A stretch of 64,000 bases of DNA, taken from contig NZ_CP082269.1 of assembly GCF_019880405.1 (NCBI RefSeq), positions 1,178,001 to 1,242,000 on the forward strand, in the 5' to 3' direction. Shown here piece by piece: positions 10,233 to 19,351 of the stretch (the stretch's first letter is position 1; each line of letters opens with the position of its first letter). The stretch comes from Enterobacter sp. C2 (GTDB taxonomy: Bacteria > Pseudomonadota > Gammaproteobacteria > Enterobacterales > Enterobacteriaceae). A program made the position numbers and the translations under genes. The notes beneath the pieces were generated by a model. The model did no database searches. It was not told where the DNA came from and saw nothing but the letters and a program-made list of their open reading frames with translations.

Positions 10233-11144
10233 TTAGTTAAGTGCTTTATCGTTTGGCGTTTTGAACAGGGTCTGCATCTCGTTAGAGAGCTCGAAGTTCA
10301 TGTTCAGGTTTTTCGGTGGAATGGGGTTCTTGAACCACTTATCAAACCACTTTGCCGCTTCGCCGGAGGTTTGCGCCTGGGCGATGGTGTCGTCCATCAG
10401 CTTTTTGAACTGCGGATCGTCTTTACGCAGCATGCAGCCGTAGGCCTCTTGAGACTGCGGCTTGCCGACGATCTCCCAGTTGTCCGGCTTCTTCGCTTTC
10501 GCGCGCTCGCCAGCCAGCAGGGCATCATCCATCATAAAGGCCACTGCGCGGCCGCTCTCCAGGGTGCGGAAGGAGTCGCCGTGATCTTTCGCGCTGATGA
10601 TGCGCATATCCATCTTCTGTTCATCGTTGAGCTTGTGCAGCAGCACCTCAGAGGTGGTACCGGAAGTCACCACCACCGCTTTGCCTTTCAGATCCGGGAA
10701 GTCCTTAATGGCACCGCCTTTTTTCGCCAGCAGGCGGGTGCCGACCACGAAAATGGTATTAGAGAAAGCGGCCTGCTTCTGACGCTCCAGGTTGTTAGTG
10801 GTGGAGCCACACTCAAAATCAAAGGTGCCGTTCTGCAGCAGTGGAATACGGTTCTGGGAGGTGATCGGGATCAGCTTGACCTGCAGATCGGGTTTGTTCA
10901 GCTGTTTTTTAACCGCTTCAACGATCGCGTTGGAGTAGTCCTGTGAGTAGCCAACCACTTTCTGCTGGTTGTCATAGTAAGAGAACGGGACGGAAGACTC
11001 ACGGTGGCCAACCACGATCACACCGTTTTTGGCAATTTTATCGAGCGTGCTTCCGGCAGCTGGCGCTGCTGCGTCTTCGGCATGGGCCAGACCGGCGCTC
11101 ATTCCCACTAACAGCATTGCCGCGGTCAGTTTACGTAATTGCAT
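10233..11144 (-). CDS. gltI: Glutamate/aspartate periplasmic binding protein
   Basis: Periplasmic receptor of the glutamate/aspartate importer. From the chosen ATG (MQLRKLTAAMLLVG) the protein has 303 residues, with a signal peptide cleaved after AHA at about residue 23. The body carries the SBP_bac_3 features VGHRESSVPFSYYDN and GTTSEVLL. A longer frame begins at 11228, but the strong ribosome-binding sequence AAGGAG lies just before the chosen ATG, and the C/A-rich GcvB target would then sit in the untranslated leader as in E. coli. Followed by SroC and gltJKL. Confidence 0.97.
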   Translation of the reverse strand: MQLRKLTAAMLLVGMSAGLAHAEDAAAPAAGSTLDKIAKNGVIVVGHRESSVPFSYYDNQQKVVGYSQDYSNAIVEAVKKQLNKPDLQVKLIPITSQNRIPLLQNGTFDFECGSTTNNLERQKQAAFSNTIFVVGTRLLAKKGGAIKDFPDLKGKAVVVTSGTTSEVLLHKLNDEQKMDMRIISAKDHGDSFRTLESGRAVAFMMDDALLAGERAKAKKPDNWEIVGKPQSQEAYGCMLRKDDPQFKKLMDDTIAQAQTSGEAAKWFDKWFKNPIPPKNLNMNFELSNEMQTLFKTPNDKALN

Positions 11145-11187
11145 ATCCAACTCCTTCATCATCAGCGCCAGGGACGCATTGATACCC

Positions 11188-11210
11188 AGTGTGTGTGTTT
11201 GTGTTGTTAT
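11188..11210 (-). promoter_or_regulatory. C/A-rich GcvB target in the gltI leader
   Basis: The gltI mRNA leader contains a run of about 23 bases made only of C, A and T with repeated ACACA units, some 45-65 bases above the start codon. In Salmonella the G/U-rich region of the sRNA GcvB pairs with such an element in gltI and represses it, while the element also enhances translation. The match is seen here; the pairing is inferred. Confidence 0.75.
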
Positions 11211-11475
11211 ATCCTGCAGCACAAGCATGCAGTGTTATGCGTGTTTGTTAACATTTAGTGTGGCTTGGTGTAAACATTTTGCTGCTTTATTGTTTCGTTT
11301 TGCGAAGCGCACCGCACCATTTCGAGGCAGAAAACATCGATTGCACCTTTTTAGTGCTTTGGATGTTCACGGCTGGTGCACCGTAATAGCGCATCGGCAA
11401 CAATTCGCAGCTGCCTGATATTAATAAGCAATTGCTGTGCCAGATTGGAATATGCAGAGGTGATGATGAAGGGGT

Positions 11476-11503
11476 GGGCCCGGCAAGCGGAGTGCCGCCG
11501 GGC
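11476..11503. repeat. REP-like palindrome after lnt
   Basis: Inverted repeat with arms GCCCGGC and GCCGGGC around the core AAGCGGAGT, 12 bp after the lnt stop codon. It is nearly identical to the copies at 21288-21318 and 60544-60570. Confidence 0.75.
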
Positions 11504-11515
11504 AATGAGAAAGGA

Positions 11516-13057
11516 TTATTTAACGCGACGCTGACGCAGGCTCATGATCACTGCGCCAAAGCCGAACAGCGCGGTGAGGATCCACACTGGCCAATTGCCC
11601 ATACGGGCATACGGCGTCAGGCCAGTGGTCGGCGTAACCTTAGTGGTCAGCACCTGGCGGGTGAACTGCGGCAGCATGGCCTGAATTTCACCCTGCGGGC
11701 CAATCACGGCGGTAATGCCGTTGTTGGTGCTGCGCAGCAACGGACGCGCCAGCTCCAGCGAGCGCATTCTCGCCATCTGGAAATGCTGCCACGGACCGAT
11801 GGACTTACCGAACCAGGCATCGTTAGAGATGGTCAGCAGGAAGTCGGTGTTCGGCCGGAAGTTATCCCGCACCTGTTCGCCGAGGATGATCTCATAGCAG
11901 ATGGCCGGGGTCAGCGCGAAGCCGTGGGCCGAAAGCTGCGGCTGCACGTAAGGACCGCGGCTGAACGAGGACATCGGCAGATCGAAGAACGGCGCCAGCG
12001 GTCGCAGAATAGACTCCAGCGGCACGAATTCGCCAAACGGCACAAGATGGTTTTTGTTGTAGCGATTCATGGAGTTGTAGCTATACGCGCTCTCTTTGCC
12101 CAGCGTAATGATGGTGTTATAGGTGTCGTAGCGGTTCTGCTTGTTCAGGCGCGCGTCAACGATGCCAGTGATCAGCGTCGTGTCCTTCGCCCGCAGCAGA
12201 TCGTCCATCGTGCTTAAGAAGCGCTGCTGGTTGATCTCCAGATCCGGAATGGCTGACTCCGGCCAGATAATCAGCTGCGACTTGCCCATCTCCCGCTCGG
12301 TAGCGTTGAGATAGATATTAAGCGTATTCTCCAGCTGCCCCTCATCCCACTTCAGGGACTGTGGAATGTTGCCCTGCACCAGGGAGACCTGGGTGGTGCG
12401 CTCCGTTACCGGCGTAAACCACTGGATGTAGCGCAGCGGGAAGGGCAGGGCAAAGAGCACTACCGCCACCGCCAGGGTGCGCCAGCTGCGGTGAGCCGCC
12501 GCCAGCACCAGCAGGCCACTGACCACCATCAGCAGGAAGTTGATCGCCTCGACGCCCATCACGGGGGCCAGCCCCTTCAGCGGGCCGTCAATCTGGCTGT
12601 AGCCAAACTGCAGCCACGGGAAGCCCGTTAATACCCAGCCGCGCAGGAACTCGGTGAGCTGCCAGACCACCGGCGCAGCGATGGCTACGCGGATGACGCT
12701 GGTACGCGGCCACAGGCGAGAGAGGATCCCAGCGAACAGACCGGTATAGAGCGACAGATAGGCCGCCAGCAGTACCACGAGAAAGACGTTGACCGGCCCC
12801 GGCATGCCGCCAAACTGGGCGATGCTGACGTAGACCCAGTTAATCCCGGTACCAAAGAGACCAAATCCCCACGCATAGCCAATCGCCGCCGCCTGTAGCG
12901 GTCGACGGTCAAGCGTCAGCCCTTGCAGGCCGATAAGAGAGATAAGCGCGGCGGGCCAGAAGTCATAAGGAGAAAAAGCCAGCGTTCCGCTGGCTCCTAA
13001 TATCAGCGCCAGCAGCAAACGCATGCGCTGACGCTCAAACAGTGAGGCAAATACCAT
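11516..13057 (-). CDS. lnt: Apolipoprotein N-acyltransferase
   Basis: Inner-membrane enzyme that adds the third acyl chain to the N-terminal cysteine of lipoproteins, the last maturation step. The 513 residues have about seven or eight membrane helices in the first 200 residues and a periplasmic nitrilase-like domain behind them. The catalytic Glu falls in IIWPESAI, Lys in [11 protein letters not shown] and Cys in AICYEIILG. It is the last gene of ybeZ-ybeY-corC-lnt and follows the corC stop by 22 bp, a spacer that contains a small tandem duplication. Confidence 0.97.
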   Translation of the reverse strand: MVFASLFERQRMRLLLALILGASGTLAFSPYDFWPAALISLIGLQGLTLDRRPLQAAAIGYAWGFGLFGTGINWVYVSIAQFGGMPGPVNVFLVVLLAAYLSLYTGLFAGILSRLWPRTSVIRVAIAAPVVWQLTEFLRGWVLTGFPWLQFGYSQIDGPLKGLAPVMGVEAINFLLMVVSGLLVLAAAHRSWRTLAVAVVLFALPFPLRYIQWFTPVTERTTQVSLVQGNIPQSLKWDEGQLENTLNIYLNATEREMGKSQLIIWPESAIPDLEINQQRFLSTMDDLLRAKDTTLITGIVDARLNKQNRYDTYNTIITLGKESAYSYNSMNRYNKNHLVPFGEFVPLESILRPLAPFFDLPMSSFSRGPYVQPQLSAHGFALTPAICYEIILGEQVRDNFRPNTDFLLTISNDAWFGKSIGPWQHFQMARMRSLELARPLLRSTNNGITAVIGPQGEIQAMLPQFTRQVLTTKVTPTTGLTPYARMGNWPVWILTALFGFGAVIMSLRQRRVK

Positions 13058-13061
13058 TTAC

Positions 13062-13091
13062 ATTACTCGTCCAGGTGGATTACTCGTCCAG
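13062..13091. repeat. Short direct repeat spanning the corC stop codon
   Basis: The 13-base sequence ATTACTCGTCCAG occurs at 13062-13074 and again at 13079-13091, a period of 17 bp. The second copy encodes the last codons and stop of corC; the first lies in the spacer upstream of the lnt start. It looks like a small tandem duplication. Confidence 0.9.
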
Positions 13092-13961
13092 TTTAGGCTG
13101 CGCTGCATCTTCTGGCATTTTTACGTGAACCTGAATAATACGACGGCTGTCAGCCATGGCGACTTTAAACTGGTAACCATCGATGTCGATGGATTCGCCC
13201 CGCGCTGGCAGATGGCCAAAGGCCTGCATCACCAGCCCGCCGATGGTGTCTACCTCTTCATCGCTGAAGTGGGTACCAAAGGACTCATTGAAATCTTCAA
13301 TAGAGGCGAGGGCGCGCACCGTCCAGGTGTGACGGCTCAGCTGACGGAAATCGATATCTTCCTCTTCGTCGTACTCATCTTCAATTTCGCCGACAATCAG
13401 CTCAAGAATATCTTCGATGGTCACGAGGCCCGAGACGCCACCAAACTCATCAATAACGATAGCCATATGGTAGCGCTGTGAGCGGAACTCTTTCAGCATC
13501 CGGTCAACCCGTTTGCTCTCCGGGACGACAACTGCCGGACGTAGCACTTTCTCCATGCTGAAGGCTTCGGCATCGCTGCGCATAAAGGGCAGCAGATCCT
13601 TGGCCATCAAAATCCCTTCGATGTGATCCTTATCTTCGCTGATCACCGGGAAGCGGGAGTGGGCAGACTCGATAATCACATCGAGACACTCATCCAGCGT
13701 CTGGTTACGTTTCAGGGTGATCATCTGCGAGCGGGGGATCATGATGTCGCGAACGCGCTGGTCGGCAATATCCATCACCCCTTCAAGCATGTCGCGCGTA
13801 TCTTCGTCGATAAGCTCGTTCTGCCCGGAGTCACGGATCAGCGCCAGAAGTTCGTCACGGTTTTTAGGTTCGCCGTGAAAGAGCTGGCTCAGTAAGAGGG
13901 AGAAGAATCCCTTTTTGCTGCTGTTAAGTGGGTCGCTACTGTGTGAATTGTCGTCGCTCAT
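13080..13961 (-). CDS. corC: CorC/YbeX, CNNM-associated CBS-domain protein
   Basis: A 293-residue cytoplasmic protein linked to magnesium/cobalt resistance in Salmonella and to late ribosome assembly in E. coli. It has two CBS domains (about residues 70-190) with [11 protein letters not shown] and [20 protein letters not shown], an acidic linker [14 protein letters not shown], and a C-terminal CorC/HlyC domain. Unlike full CNNM transporters it has no membrane segments. It sits between ybeY and lnt in the ybeZYX-lnt operon. Confidence 0.95.
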   Translation of the reverse strand: MSDDNSHSSDPLNSSKKGFFSLLLSQLFHGEPKNRDELLALIRDSGQNELIDEDTRDMLEGVMDIADQRVRDIMIPRSQMITLKRNQTLDECLDVIIESAHSRFPVISEDKDHIEGILMAKDLLPFMRSDAEAFSMEKVLRPAVVVPESKRVDRMLKEFRSQRYHMAIVIDEFGGVSGLVTIEDILELIVGEIEDEYDEEEDIDFRQLSRHTWTVRALASIEDFNESFGTHFSDEEVDTIGGLVMQAFGHLPARGESIDIDGYQFKVAMADSRRIIQVHVKMPEDAAQPKLDE

Positions 13962-14041
13962 GGCGTCGTATGGGTTCTCATGTTAATAAGTGTGTTGTCC
14001 GGCGCGCAAACTCAGCGCCAGACGGCTCAGGCGTAGCCAGG

Positions 14042-14509
14042 CTACTCCTTCTCGGCAATGTACGGATCCTCATAGCCCAGAGCAAGCATTATCTCTGTTT
14101 CCAGGCTCTCCATCTCTTCGGCTTCGTCATCTTCAATATGATCGTAGCCCAGCAGGTGCAGACTGCCATGCACTACCATGTGCGCCCAGTGCGCCTCCAG
14201 CGGCTTTTCCTGCTCGCGGGCCTCCTGCTCAACCACCTGGCGGCAGATGATCAGGTCGCCGAGCAGCGGCAGCTCAATGCCCGGCGGTGCCTCAAACGGG
14301 AACGAGAGCACGTTGGTGGGCTTGTCCTTGCCGCGATAGGTCAGGTTAAGATCGTGGCTCTCCGCCTCATCCACGAGGCGGATCGTCACTTCGGACTCCT
14401 CCTGAAACTGCGGGATCACCGCGTTCAGCCAGCCCTGAAACTGTGCTTCGTCTGGCAGGCCGCTCGCGTCTTCACACGCCAGCTGTAAATCGAGGATCAC
14501 CGAACTCAT
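14042..14509 (-). CDS. ybeY: Endoribonuclease YbeY
   Basis: Single-strand endoribonuclease needed for 16S rRNA 3'-end maturation and ribosome quality control. The 155-residue length is that of E. coli. The zinc site H-x3-H-x5-H is present as [11 protein letters not shown] at about residues 114-124, and the conserved Arg lies in [17 protein letters not shown]. The start overlaps the end of ybeZ by 4 bp. This pairing with a PhoH-like partner is general in bacteria. Confidence 0.97.
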   Translation of the reverse strand: MSSVILDLQLACEDASGLPDEAQFQGWLNAVIPQFQEESEVTIRLVDEAESHDLNLTYRGKDKPTNVLSFPFEAPPGIELPLLGDLIICRQVVEQEAREQEKPLEAHWAHMVVHGSLHLLGYDHIEDDEAEEMESLETEIMLALGYEDPYIAEKE

Positions 14510-15558
14510 TTTTGCTCATGCTCCTGATGCTGGGCTTCGCGCTTACGCTCGGCGGCCAGCTCGGCTTTACGTTTCTGCTCTGTCTCTTCCCACGCCTCAT
14601 AGGCGGTCACGATGCGGGCAACCACCGGGTGGCGCACCACGTCTTCGCTGTGGAAGAAGTTAAAGCTAATCTCATCGACCTCTGCCAGCACTTCAATAGC
14701 GTGGCGCAGGCCGGATTTGGTGCTGCGCGGCAGGTCGACCTGGGTAATATCCCCGGTGATCACCGCTTTCGAGTTAAAGCCAATACGCGTCAGGAACATC
14801 TTCATCTGTTCGATGGTGGTGTTCTGGCTCTCATCAAGGATGATAAACGCATCGTTCAGCGTGCGGCCGCGCATGTAGGCCAGCGGCGCAACTTCAATCA
14901 CGTTACGCTCCATCAGCTTCTCGACTTTTTCAAAGCCCAGCATCTCAAACAGCGCGTCGTACAGCGGACGCAGATACGGGTCAACCTTCTGGCTGAGATC
15001 CCCTGGGAGGAAGCCGAGCTTCTCACCGGCTTCTACCGCCGGACGGGTTAACAGAATACGGCGAACGTCCTGACGCTCCAGCGCATCCACCGCAGCGGCG
15101 ACGGCAAGGTAGGTTTTCCCTGTCCCTGCTGGCCCAACGCCGAAGGTGATGTCGTGGTCAAGAATATTGGCAATGTACTGCGCCTGGTTTGGCGTACGAG
15201 GTTTGATCACGCCGCGCTTGGTTTTGATATTGACCGCTTTGCCATACTCCGGCACGCTCTCGGCGCTCTGCTCAAGCACGCGGGCCTCTTTGATGGCGAG
15301 ATGGATCTGCTCGGGTTCAATATCCTGAGTTTGGCCGCGCATCGGGGCGGTATCAACGTAGAGGCTGCGCAGGATATCTGCGGCGGCATTCACGCTAATT
15401 GTACGTCCGGTGAGTTTAAAGTGGTTATCGCGACGGTTAATTTCGATGCCCAGTCGACGTTCAAGCTGTTTGATGTTGTCGTCAAACGGGCCGCATAAAC
15501 TCAGCAGACGGGCATTGTCAGCTGGTTCGAGATTGATTTCACGGGTTTCAGTATTCAA
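14506..15558 (-). CDS. ybeZ: PhoH-like ATPase YbeZ (PhoL)
   Basis: PhoH-family P-loop ATPase thought to act with YbeY in ribosome or RNA metabolism. The 350 residues carry Walker [11 protein letters not shown] at about 144-153, Walker [12 protein letters not shown] near 243, and a Lys/Glu/Arg-rich tail ending EHEQK. It is the first gene of ybeZ-ybeY-corC-lnt, which in E. coli is heat-shock induced; I did not identify a sigma-32 promoter here. A terminator at 15617-15646 separates it from miaB. Confidence 0.96.
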   Translation of the reverse strand: MNTETREINLEPADNARLLSLCGPFDDNIKQLERRLGIEINRRDNHFKLTGRTISVNAAADILRSLYVDTAPMRGQTQDIEPEQIHLAIKEARVLEQSAESVPEYGKAVNIKTKRGVIKPRTPNQAQYIANILDHDITFGVGPAGTGKTYLAVAAAVDALERQDVRRILLTRPAVEAGEKLGFLPGDLSQKVDPYLRPLYDALFEMLGFEKVEKLMERNVIEVAPLAYMRGRTLNDAFIILDESQNTTIEQMKMFLTRIGFNSKAVITGDITQVDLPRSTKSGLRHAIEVLAEVDEISFNFFHSEDVVRHPVVARIVTAYEAWEETEQKRKAELAAERKREAQHQEHEQK

Positions 15559-15616
15559 TCGATTCCTCTTTTACCTGACGGGCCGGATGGAGTAGTGATA
15601 TAGGGGCAACGGGCGG

Positions 15617-15646
15617 AAAAAACAAGGCCCGCCGGAGGGGCAGGCC
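15617..15646 (-). terminator. Terminator after miaB
   Basis: On the minus strand an 8-bp stem GGCCTGCC/GGCGGGCC with one G-U pair and a 5-base loop is followed by TTGTTTTTT. It lies 7 bp below the miaB stop and would end the miaB transcript before ybeZ. Confidence 0.8.
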
Positions 15647-15653
15647 GAGGGGA

Positions 15654-17078
15654 TTAGGGCTGGTAGAGACCGACGCCCAGTTCGTTCTCTTTACGGGTGC
15701 GGGCAATGACCGATTCCGGCGTTTCGGTTACGCGCAGGCCCATCTCCGCTTCGGTGCGCACAACGTTACCGCGCAATGAATTAGTATAGACATCGGTGAT
15801 CTCAACGTCCACGAACTTGCCGATCATCTCCGGCGTACCCTCAAAGTTGACCACGCGGTTGTTTTCGGTACGGCCCGACAGCTCCATAATGCTCTTGCGG
15901 GAGGTGCCTTCCACCAGGATGCGCTGCGTGGTGCCGATCATTTTACGGCTCCAGGCCATCGCCTGCTGGTTGATACGCTCTTGCAGAATGTAGAGACGCT
16001 GCTTCTTATCCTCTTCCGGCACGTCATCGACCATATCGGCGGCGGGCGTACCCGGACGGGCAGAGAAGATAAAGCTGTAGCTCACGTCAAAATTCACCTC
16101 GGCAATCAGCTTCATGGTCTGCTCGAAGTCCTGGGTGGTCTCCCCTGGGAAGCCGACGATAAAGTCGGAGCTGATCTGGATATCTGGACGCGCCGCACGC
16201 AGCTTACGGATAATCGCCTTATACTCCAGCGCGGTATGGGTCCGGCCCATCAGGTTCAGGACGCGATCCGCGCCGCTCTGTACCGGCAGGTGCAGGAAGC
16301 TCACCAGCTCCGGCGTATCGCGGTAGACCTCAATGATATCGTCGGTAAACTCAATCGGGTGGCTGGTGGTAAAGCGGATGCGGTCGATACCGTCGATGGC
16401 GGCCACCAGGCGCAGCAGCTCGGCGAAGGAGCCGGTGGTGCCGTCGTAGTTCTCTCCGCGCCAGGCGTTCACGTTCTGGCCCAGCAGGTTAACTTCACGC
16501 ACGCCCTGCGCCGCCAGTTGGGCGATCTCAAACAGGATGTCGTCGCAGGGACGGCTGACCTCTTCACCACGGGTGTAGGGCACCACGCAGTAGGTGCAGT
16601 ATTTATTGCAGCCTTCCATGATGGAGACGAAGGCGGTCGGGCCATCGGCACGCGGCTCCGGCAGGCGGTCAAACTTTTCGATTTCCGGGAAGCTGATATC
16701 GACGATCGGGCTGCGGTTGCCGCGCACGGAGTTGATCATCTCCGGCAGACGGTGCAGGGTCTGCGGCCCAAATACGATATCGACGCAGCGGGCGCGCTGG
16801 CGAATAAGATCGCCCTCCTGGGAGGCCACGCAGCCGCCGACGCCAATAATCAGATCCGGGTTCTTCTCTTTCAGGAGCTTCCAGCGCCCGAGCAGATGGA
16901 ACACTTTCTCCTGAGCCTTCTCGCGGATAGAGCAGGTGTTAAGCAGCAGTAAATCCGCCTCTTCCGCCACCTCCGTCAACTGATAGCCGTGAGTAGCATC
17001 CAGCAGATCGGCCATCTTCGATGAATCGTACTCGTTCATCTGACAGCCCCAGGTTTTAATATGGAGTTTTTTGGTCAT
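15654..17078 (-). CDS. miaB: tRNA-2-methylthio-N6-isopentenyladenosine synthase MiaB
   Basis: Radical SAM methylthiotransferase that adds a methylthio group to i6A37 in tRNAs reading UNN codons. The 474 residues match E. coli. The N-terminal auxiliary cluster cysteines lie in [15 protein letters not shown] and GGCVASQEG; the radical SAM cluster is CNKYCTYC at about residues 157-164; a TRAM domain ends the protein. Monocistronic, with its own terminator downstream and ubiF divergent upstream. Confidence 0.98.
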   Translation of the reverse strand: MTKKLHIKTWGCQMNEYDSSKMADLLDATHGYQLTEVAEEADLLLLNTCSIREKAQEKVFHLLGRWKLLKEKNPDLIIGVGGCVASQEGDLIRQRARCVDIVFGPQTLHRLPEMINSVRGNRSPIVDISFPEIEKFDRLPEPRADGPTAFVSIMEGCNKYCTYCVVPYTRGEEVSRPCDDILFEIAQLAAQGVREVNLLGQNVNAWRGENYDGTTGSFAELLRLVAAIDGIDRIRFTTSHPIEFTDDIIEVYRDTPELVSFLHLPVQSGADRVLNLMGRTHTALEYKAIIRKLRAARPDIQISSDFIVGFPGETTQDFEQTMKLIAEVNFDVSYSFIFSARPGTPAADMVDDVPEEDKKQRLYILQERINQQAMAWSRKMIGTTQRILVEGTSRKSIMELSGRTENNRVVNFEGTPEMIGKFVDVEITDVYTNSLRGNVVRTEAEMGLRVTETPESVIARTRKENELGVGLYQP

Positions 17079-17218
17079 CGACTTGCTCTATTAAACGCGA
17101 GGATTTCAGGCCGCGTATTGTAATGCTTTGGTCGGGCGCTGACCATAGTTCATCTCCCGACCCCATAAAATCGAAAATCCTGTAAACTTAAGGGAATTAT
17201 AAATAAGGACAATTGACC

Positions 17219-18394
17219 ATGGTAAATCAACCCACTGAAGTAGCCGTAGTTGGCGGCGGGATGGTCGGCGGCGCTCTGGCCCTTGGCCTGGCGCAGCAGG
17301 GTTTTGCGGTCACGGTGATCGAGCAGGCCGCACCACCCGCGTTTGACGCCAGTATAGCGCCGGACGTGCGCATTTCTGCGATAAGCACCGCATCTGTGGC
17401 ACTGCTGCGCGGGCTGGGCGTCTGGGACAGCGTGCTGGCGATGCGCTGCCATCCGTGGCGTCGGCTGGAGACCTGGGAGTGGGAGAACGCCCACGTGGTC
17501 TTTGACGCCAGCGATCTTAAGCTGCCGCATCTCGGCTATATGGTTGAGAACACTGTGTTACAGCGCGCGCTGTGGGATGCGCTGGAGGCCCATCCGCAGG
17601 TAACGTTGCGGGCGCCGGCAATGCTCAAGGCGATGCACACTCATGGTCATCAGCATGAGCTGGTGTTTGACAATGACGAGACGCTGCTGGCAAGGCTGGT
17701 GATTGGCGCAGACGGTGCAAACTCGCAGGTGCGGCAGTGGGCGGGGATTAGCGTTCACGCCTGGCAGTATCAGCAGTCCTGTATGCTGATCACCGTTGAG
17801 TGTGAAAACGCCCCCGGTGACAGCACCTGGCAGCAGTTTACCCCGCACGGGCCGCATGCCTTCCTGCCGCTGTTCGACCGCTGGGCGTCGCTGGTGTGGT
17901 ACGACACGCCGGCGCGCATTCGCCAGCTTCGCACCCTGACCATGCCGCAGCTGCAACGGGAAATTGAGACCTTCTTCCCGGCCCGGCTGGGCAAGGTGAC
18001 GCCGGTCGCGGCAGGTGCCTTCCCGCTGACTCGCCGCCATGCCCTACAGTATGTGAAGCCGGGGCTGGTGCTGGTGGGCGATGCCGCCCACACGATCCAT
18101 CCACTGGCGGGGCAGGGGGTAAACCTTGGCTATCGTGACGTGGACGCACTGCTGGAGGTATTGATTAATGCCCGTAGCCAGGGCGAGGAGTGGGCCAGCC
18201 AGCGCGTGCTTAAGCGCTACCAGACGCGACGGATGATGGACAACTACATCATGCAGAGCGGTATGGATCTCTTCTACGCGGGATTCAGCAACAATCTTGG
18301 CCCGCTGCGCGTGCTGCGCAACATGGGGCTGATGGCCGCCCAGCGTGCAGGGGTGCTAAAAACCCAGGCGCTGAAGTATGCGCTAGGCCTGTAA
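17219..18394 (+). CDS. ubiF: Ubiquinone biosynthesis hydroxylase UbiF
   Basis: FAD-dependent monooxygenase that hydroxylates C6 of the demethoxy-quinol intermediate in aerobic ubiquinone synthesis. From ATG 17219 it has 391 residues, the E. coli length; an in-frame TTG at 17213 is a weaker start. The Rossmann motif VGGGMVGGALALGLA is at the N-terminus, and the FAD-binding GDAAHTIHPLAGQGVNLG lies at about residues 288-305. It is divergent from miaB, and its 3' end shares a bidirectional terminator with the tRNA operon. Confidence 0.96.
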   Translation: MVNQPTEVAVVGGGMVGGALALGLAQQGFAVTVIEQAAPPAFDASIAPDVRISAISTASVALLRGLGVWDSVLAMRCHPWRRLETWEWENAHVVFDASDLKLPHLGYMVENTVLQRALWDALEAHPQVTLRAPAMLKAMHTHGHQHELVFDNDETLLARLVIGADGANSQVRQWAGISVHAWQYQQSCMLITVECENAPGDSTWQQFTPHGPHAFLPLFDRWASLVWYDTPARIRQLRTLTMPQLQREIETFFPARLGKVTPVAAGAFPLTRRHALQYVKPGLVLVGDAAHTIHPLAGQGVNLGYRDVDALLEVLINARSQGEEWASQRVLKRYQTRRMMDNYIMQSGMDLFYAGFSNNLGPLRVLRNMGLMAAQRAGVLKTQALKYALGL

Positions 18395-18440
18395 CGTGGC
18401 TGCCGGGGCAGCCCGGCACGCCAATTTTATGGCAGTACAA

Positions 18441-18475
18441 AAACAAAAAAGCCCGCCGAAGCGAGCTTTTTTGTT
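18441..18475. terminator. Bidirectional terminator between ubiF and the tRNA operon
   Basis: A hairpin with arms GCCCGC and GCGAGC around a CGAA/TTCG tetraloop has A/T runs on both sides, so it can end both the ubiF transcript (plus) and the tRNA transcript (minus). Confidence 0.88.
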
Positions 18476-18480
18476 TTATG

Positions 18481-18555
18481 TGGCTGGGGTACGAGGATTC
18501 GAACCTCGGAATGCTGGAATCAGAATCCAGTGCCTTACCGCTTGGCGATACCCCA
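18481..18555 (-). tRNA. glnX: tRNA-Gln (CUG)
   Basis: 75 nt with encoded CCA. The 5' acceptor strand is TGGGGTA, the anticodon loop reads ATTCTGATT (anticodon CTG), and the T-loop is TTCGAAT. This is the last gene of the tRNA operon, identical over the mature sequence to the copy at 18593-18667. Naming as glnX follows the E. coli order. Confidence 0.97.
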
Positions 18556-18592
18556 ACAGGGTGCGTTCGCGTGAGCAAACGTCTTTTTAAAT

Positions 18593-18667
18593 TGGCTGGG
18601 GTACGAGGATTCGAACCTCGGAATGCTGGAATCAGAATCCAGTGCCTTACCGCTTGGCGATACCCCA
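18593..18667 (-). tRNA. glnV: tRNA-Gln (CUG)
   Basis: 75 nt with encoded CCA and anticodon CTG, same mature sequence as the next gene at 18481-18555. It lies between the Met tRNA at 18716 and that copy. In E. coli glnV is the supE suppressor locus; here the wild-type anticodon is present. Confidence 0.97.
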
Positions 18668-18715
18668 ACAATTTTTTACGTCATAAGCATCTTACAGATA
18701 CTCATCGGAATAGAG

Positions 18716-18789
18716 TGGCTACTACGGGAATCGAACCTGTGACCCCATCATTATGAGTGATGTGCTCTAACCAGCTGAGCTAAGTAGCC
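18716..18789 (-). tRNA. metU: tRNA-Met (CAU, elongator) without encoded CCA
   Basis: Elongator Met tRNA with anticodon CAT in the loop CTCATAA, same anticodon arm as the copy at 19035-19111. The acceptor stem is GGCTACT/AGTAGCC, with a T-A pair at 7-66 where the other copy has G-C, so pairing is kept. After the discriminator A73 the gene reads CTC rather than CCA. The transcript would therefore need its CCA added by tRNA nucleotidyltransferase. Otherwise the fold looks intact. Confidence 0.93.
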
Positions 18790-18843
18790 AAATTGTACTG
18801 CTAATTACTCAAGACAACCGTGATAACACGAGAGTCGAAAAAA

Positions 18844-18918
18844 TGGCTGGGGTACCTGGATTCGAACCAGGGAATGCCGGTATCAAAAACCGGTGCCTTA
18901 CCGCTTGGCGATACCCCA
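18844..18918 (-). tRNA. glnW: tRNA-Gln (UUG)
   Basis: 75 nt with encoded CCA. The anticodon loop contains TTTTTGATA, giving anticodon TTG. The acceptor stem is the same TGGGGTA/TACCCCA as in the CUG isoacceptors. It lies between the Leu and Met genes, as glnW does in E. coli. Confidence 0.97.
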
Positions 18919-18940
18919 TCCGTGCAACGCTTACTGGGAA

Positions 18941-19025
18941 TGGTGCGGGAGGCGAGACTTGAACTCGCACACCTTGCGGCGCCAGAACCTAAATCTGGTG
19001 CGTCTACCAATTTCGCCACTCCCGC
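18941..19025 (-). tRNA. leuW: tRNA-Leu (UAG)
   Basis: 85 nt with encoded CCA and a long variable arm, as expected for a class II tRNA. The acceptor stem is GCGGGAG/CTCCCGC and the anticodon is TAG in the loop ATTTAGGTT. This corresponds to leuW. Confidence 0.97.
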
Positions 19026-19034
19026 AAAAAAAGA

Positions 19035-19111
19035 TGGTGGCTACGACGGGATTTGAACCTGTGACCCCATCATTATGAGTGATGTGCTCTAACCAGCTGA
19101 GCTACGTAGCC
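19035..19111 (-). tRNA. metT: tRNA-Met (CAU, elongator)
   Basis: 77 nt including an encoded CCA. The acceptor stem is GGCTACG/CGTAGCC and the anticodon loop CTCATAA. It is the first gene of the metT-leuW-glnW-metU-glnV-glnX operon, about 40 bp below the promoter. Confidence 0.97.
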
Positions 19112-19150
19112 CTCTTTTTTTCGCGTTACCTTATCGGCGTTGCGGGGCGC

Positions 19151-19179
19151 ATTATGCGTATTGGGCCTTTCAGCGTCAA
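19151..19179 (-). promoter_or_regulatory. Promoter of the tRNA operon
   Basis: On the minus strand a -35 box TTGACG (19174-19179) and a -10 box CATAAT (19151-19156) are separated by exactly 17 bp. They are followed by the GC-rich discriminator GCGCCCC, typical of stringently controlled tRNA and rRNA promoters. Confidence 0.85.
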
Positions 19180-19302
19180 CACCTTTTTCAACGAAAATTG
19201 CCGGAATGTGACTGTTTGGTTAGGTTGCGAACAGCCTGACGTATTATTCGGCAATTATTGGTTATATCTTGATTTTAATTGAGAGATAACAACGGCAAAA
19301 GC

Positions 19303-19329
19303 AACAGAAACGGGCCCCGCTGGGCCCGT
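19303..19329 (-). terminator. Likely terminator after asnB
   Basis: A perfect 8-bp stem ACGGGCCC/GGGCCCGT with a 4-base loop lies 22 bp below the asnB stop. On the minus strand it is followed by TTTCTGTTG, a weak T-run, so termination is probable but not certain. Confidence 0.65.
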
Positions 19330-19351
19330 CGTCGTCATACCAGTTTATCTG

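Larger units (their letters stand above)
11145..11515. other. gltI leader/promoter region and 3' end of lnt
   Basis: These 371 bp hold the gltI leader with its C/A-rich GcvB target, an AT-rich stretch at about 11225-11300 that should contain the gltI promoter, and a REP-like repeat (11476-11503) just after the lnt stop. I found no convincing gene or clear -35/-10 pair. Confidence 0.6.

Noticed and set aside
18396-19282. Open frames across the tRNA cluster (e.g. 18478-18756, 19079-19282)
   Set aside because: They are translations of tRNA genes and their promoter, not proteins.
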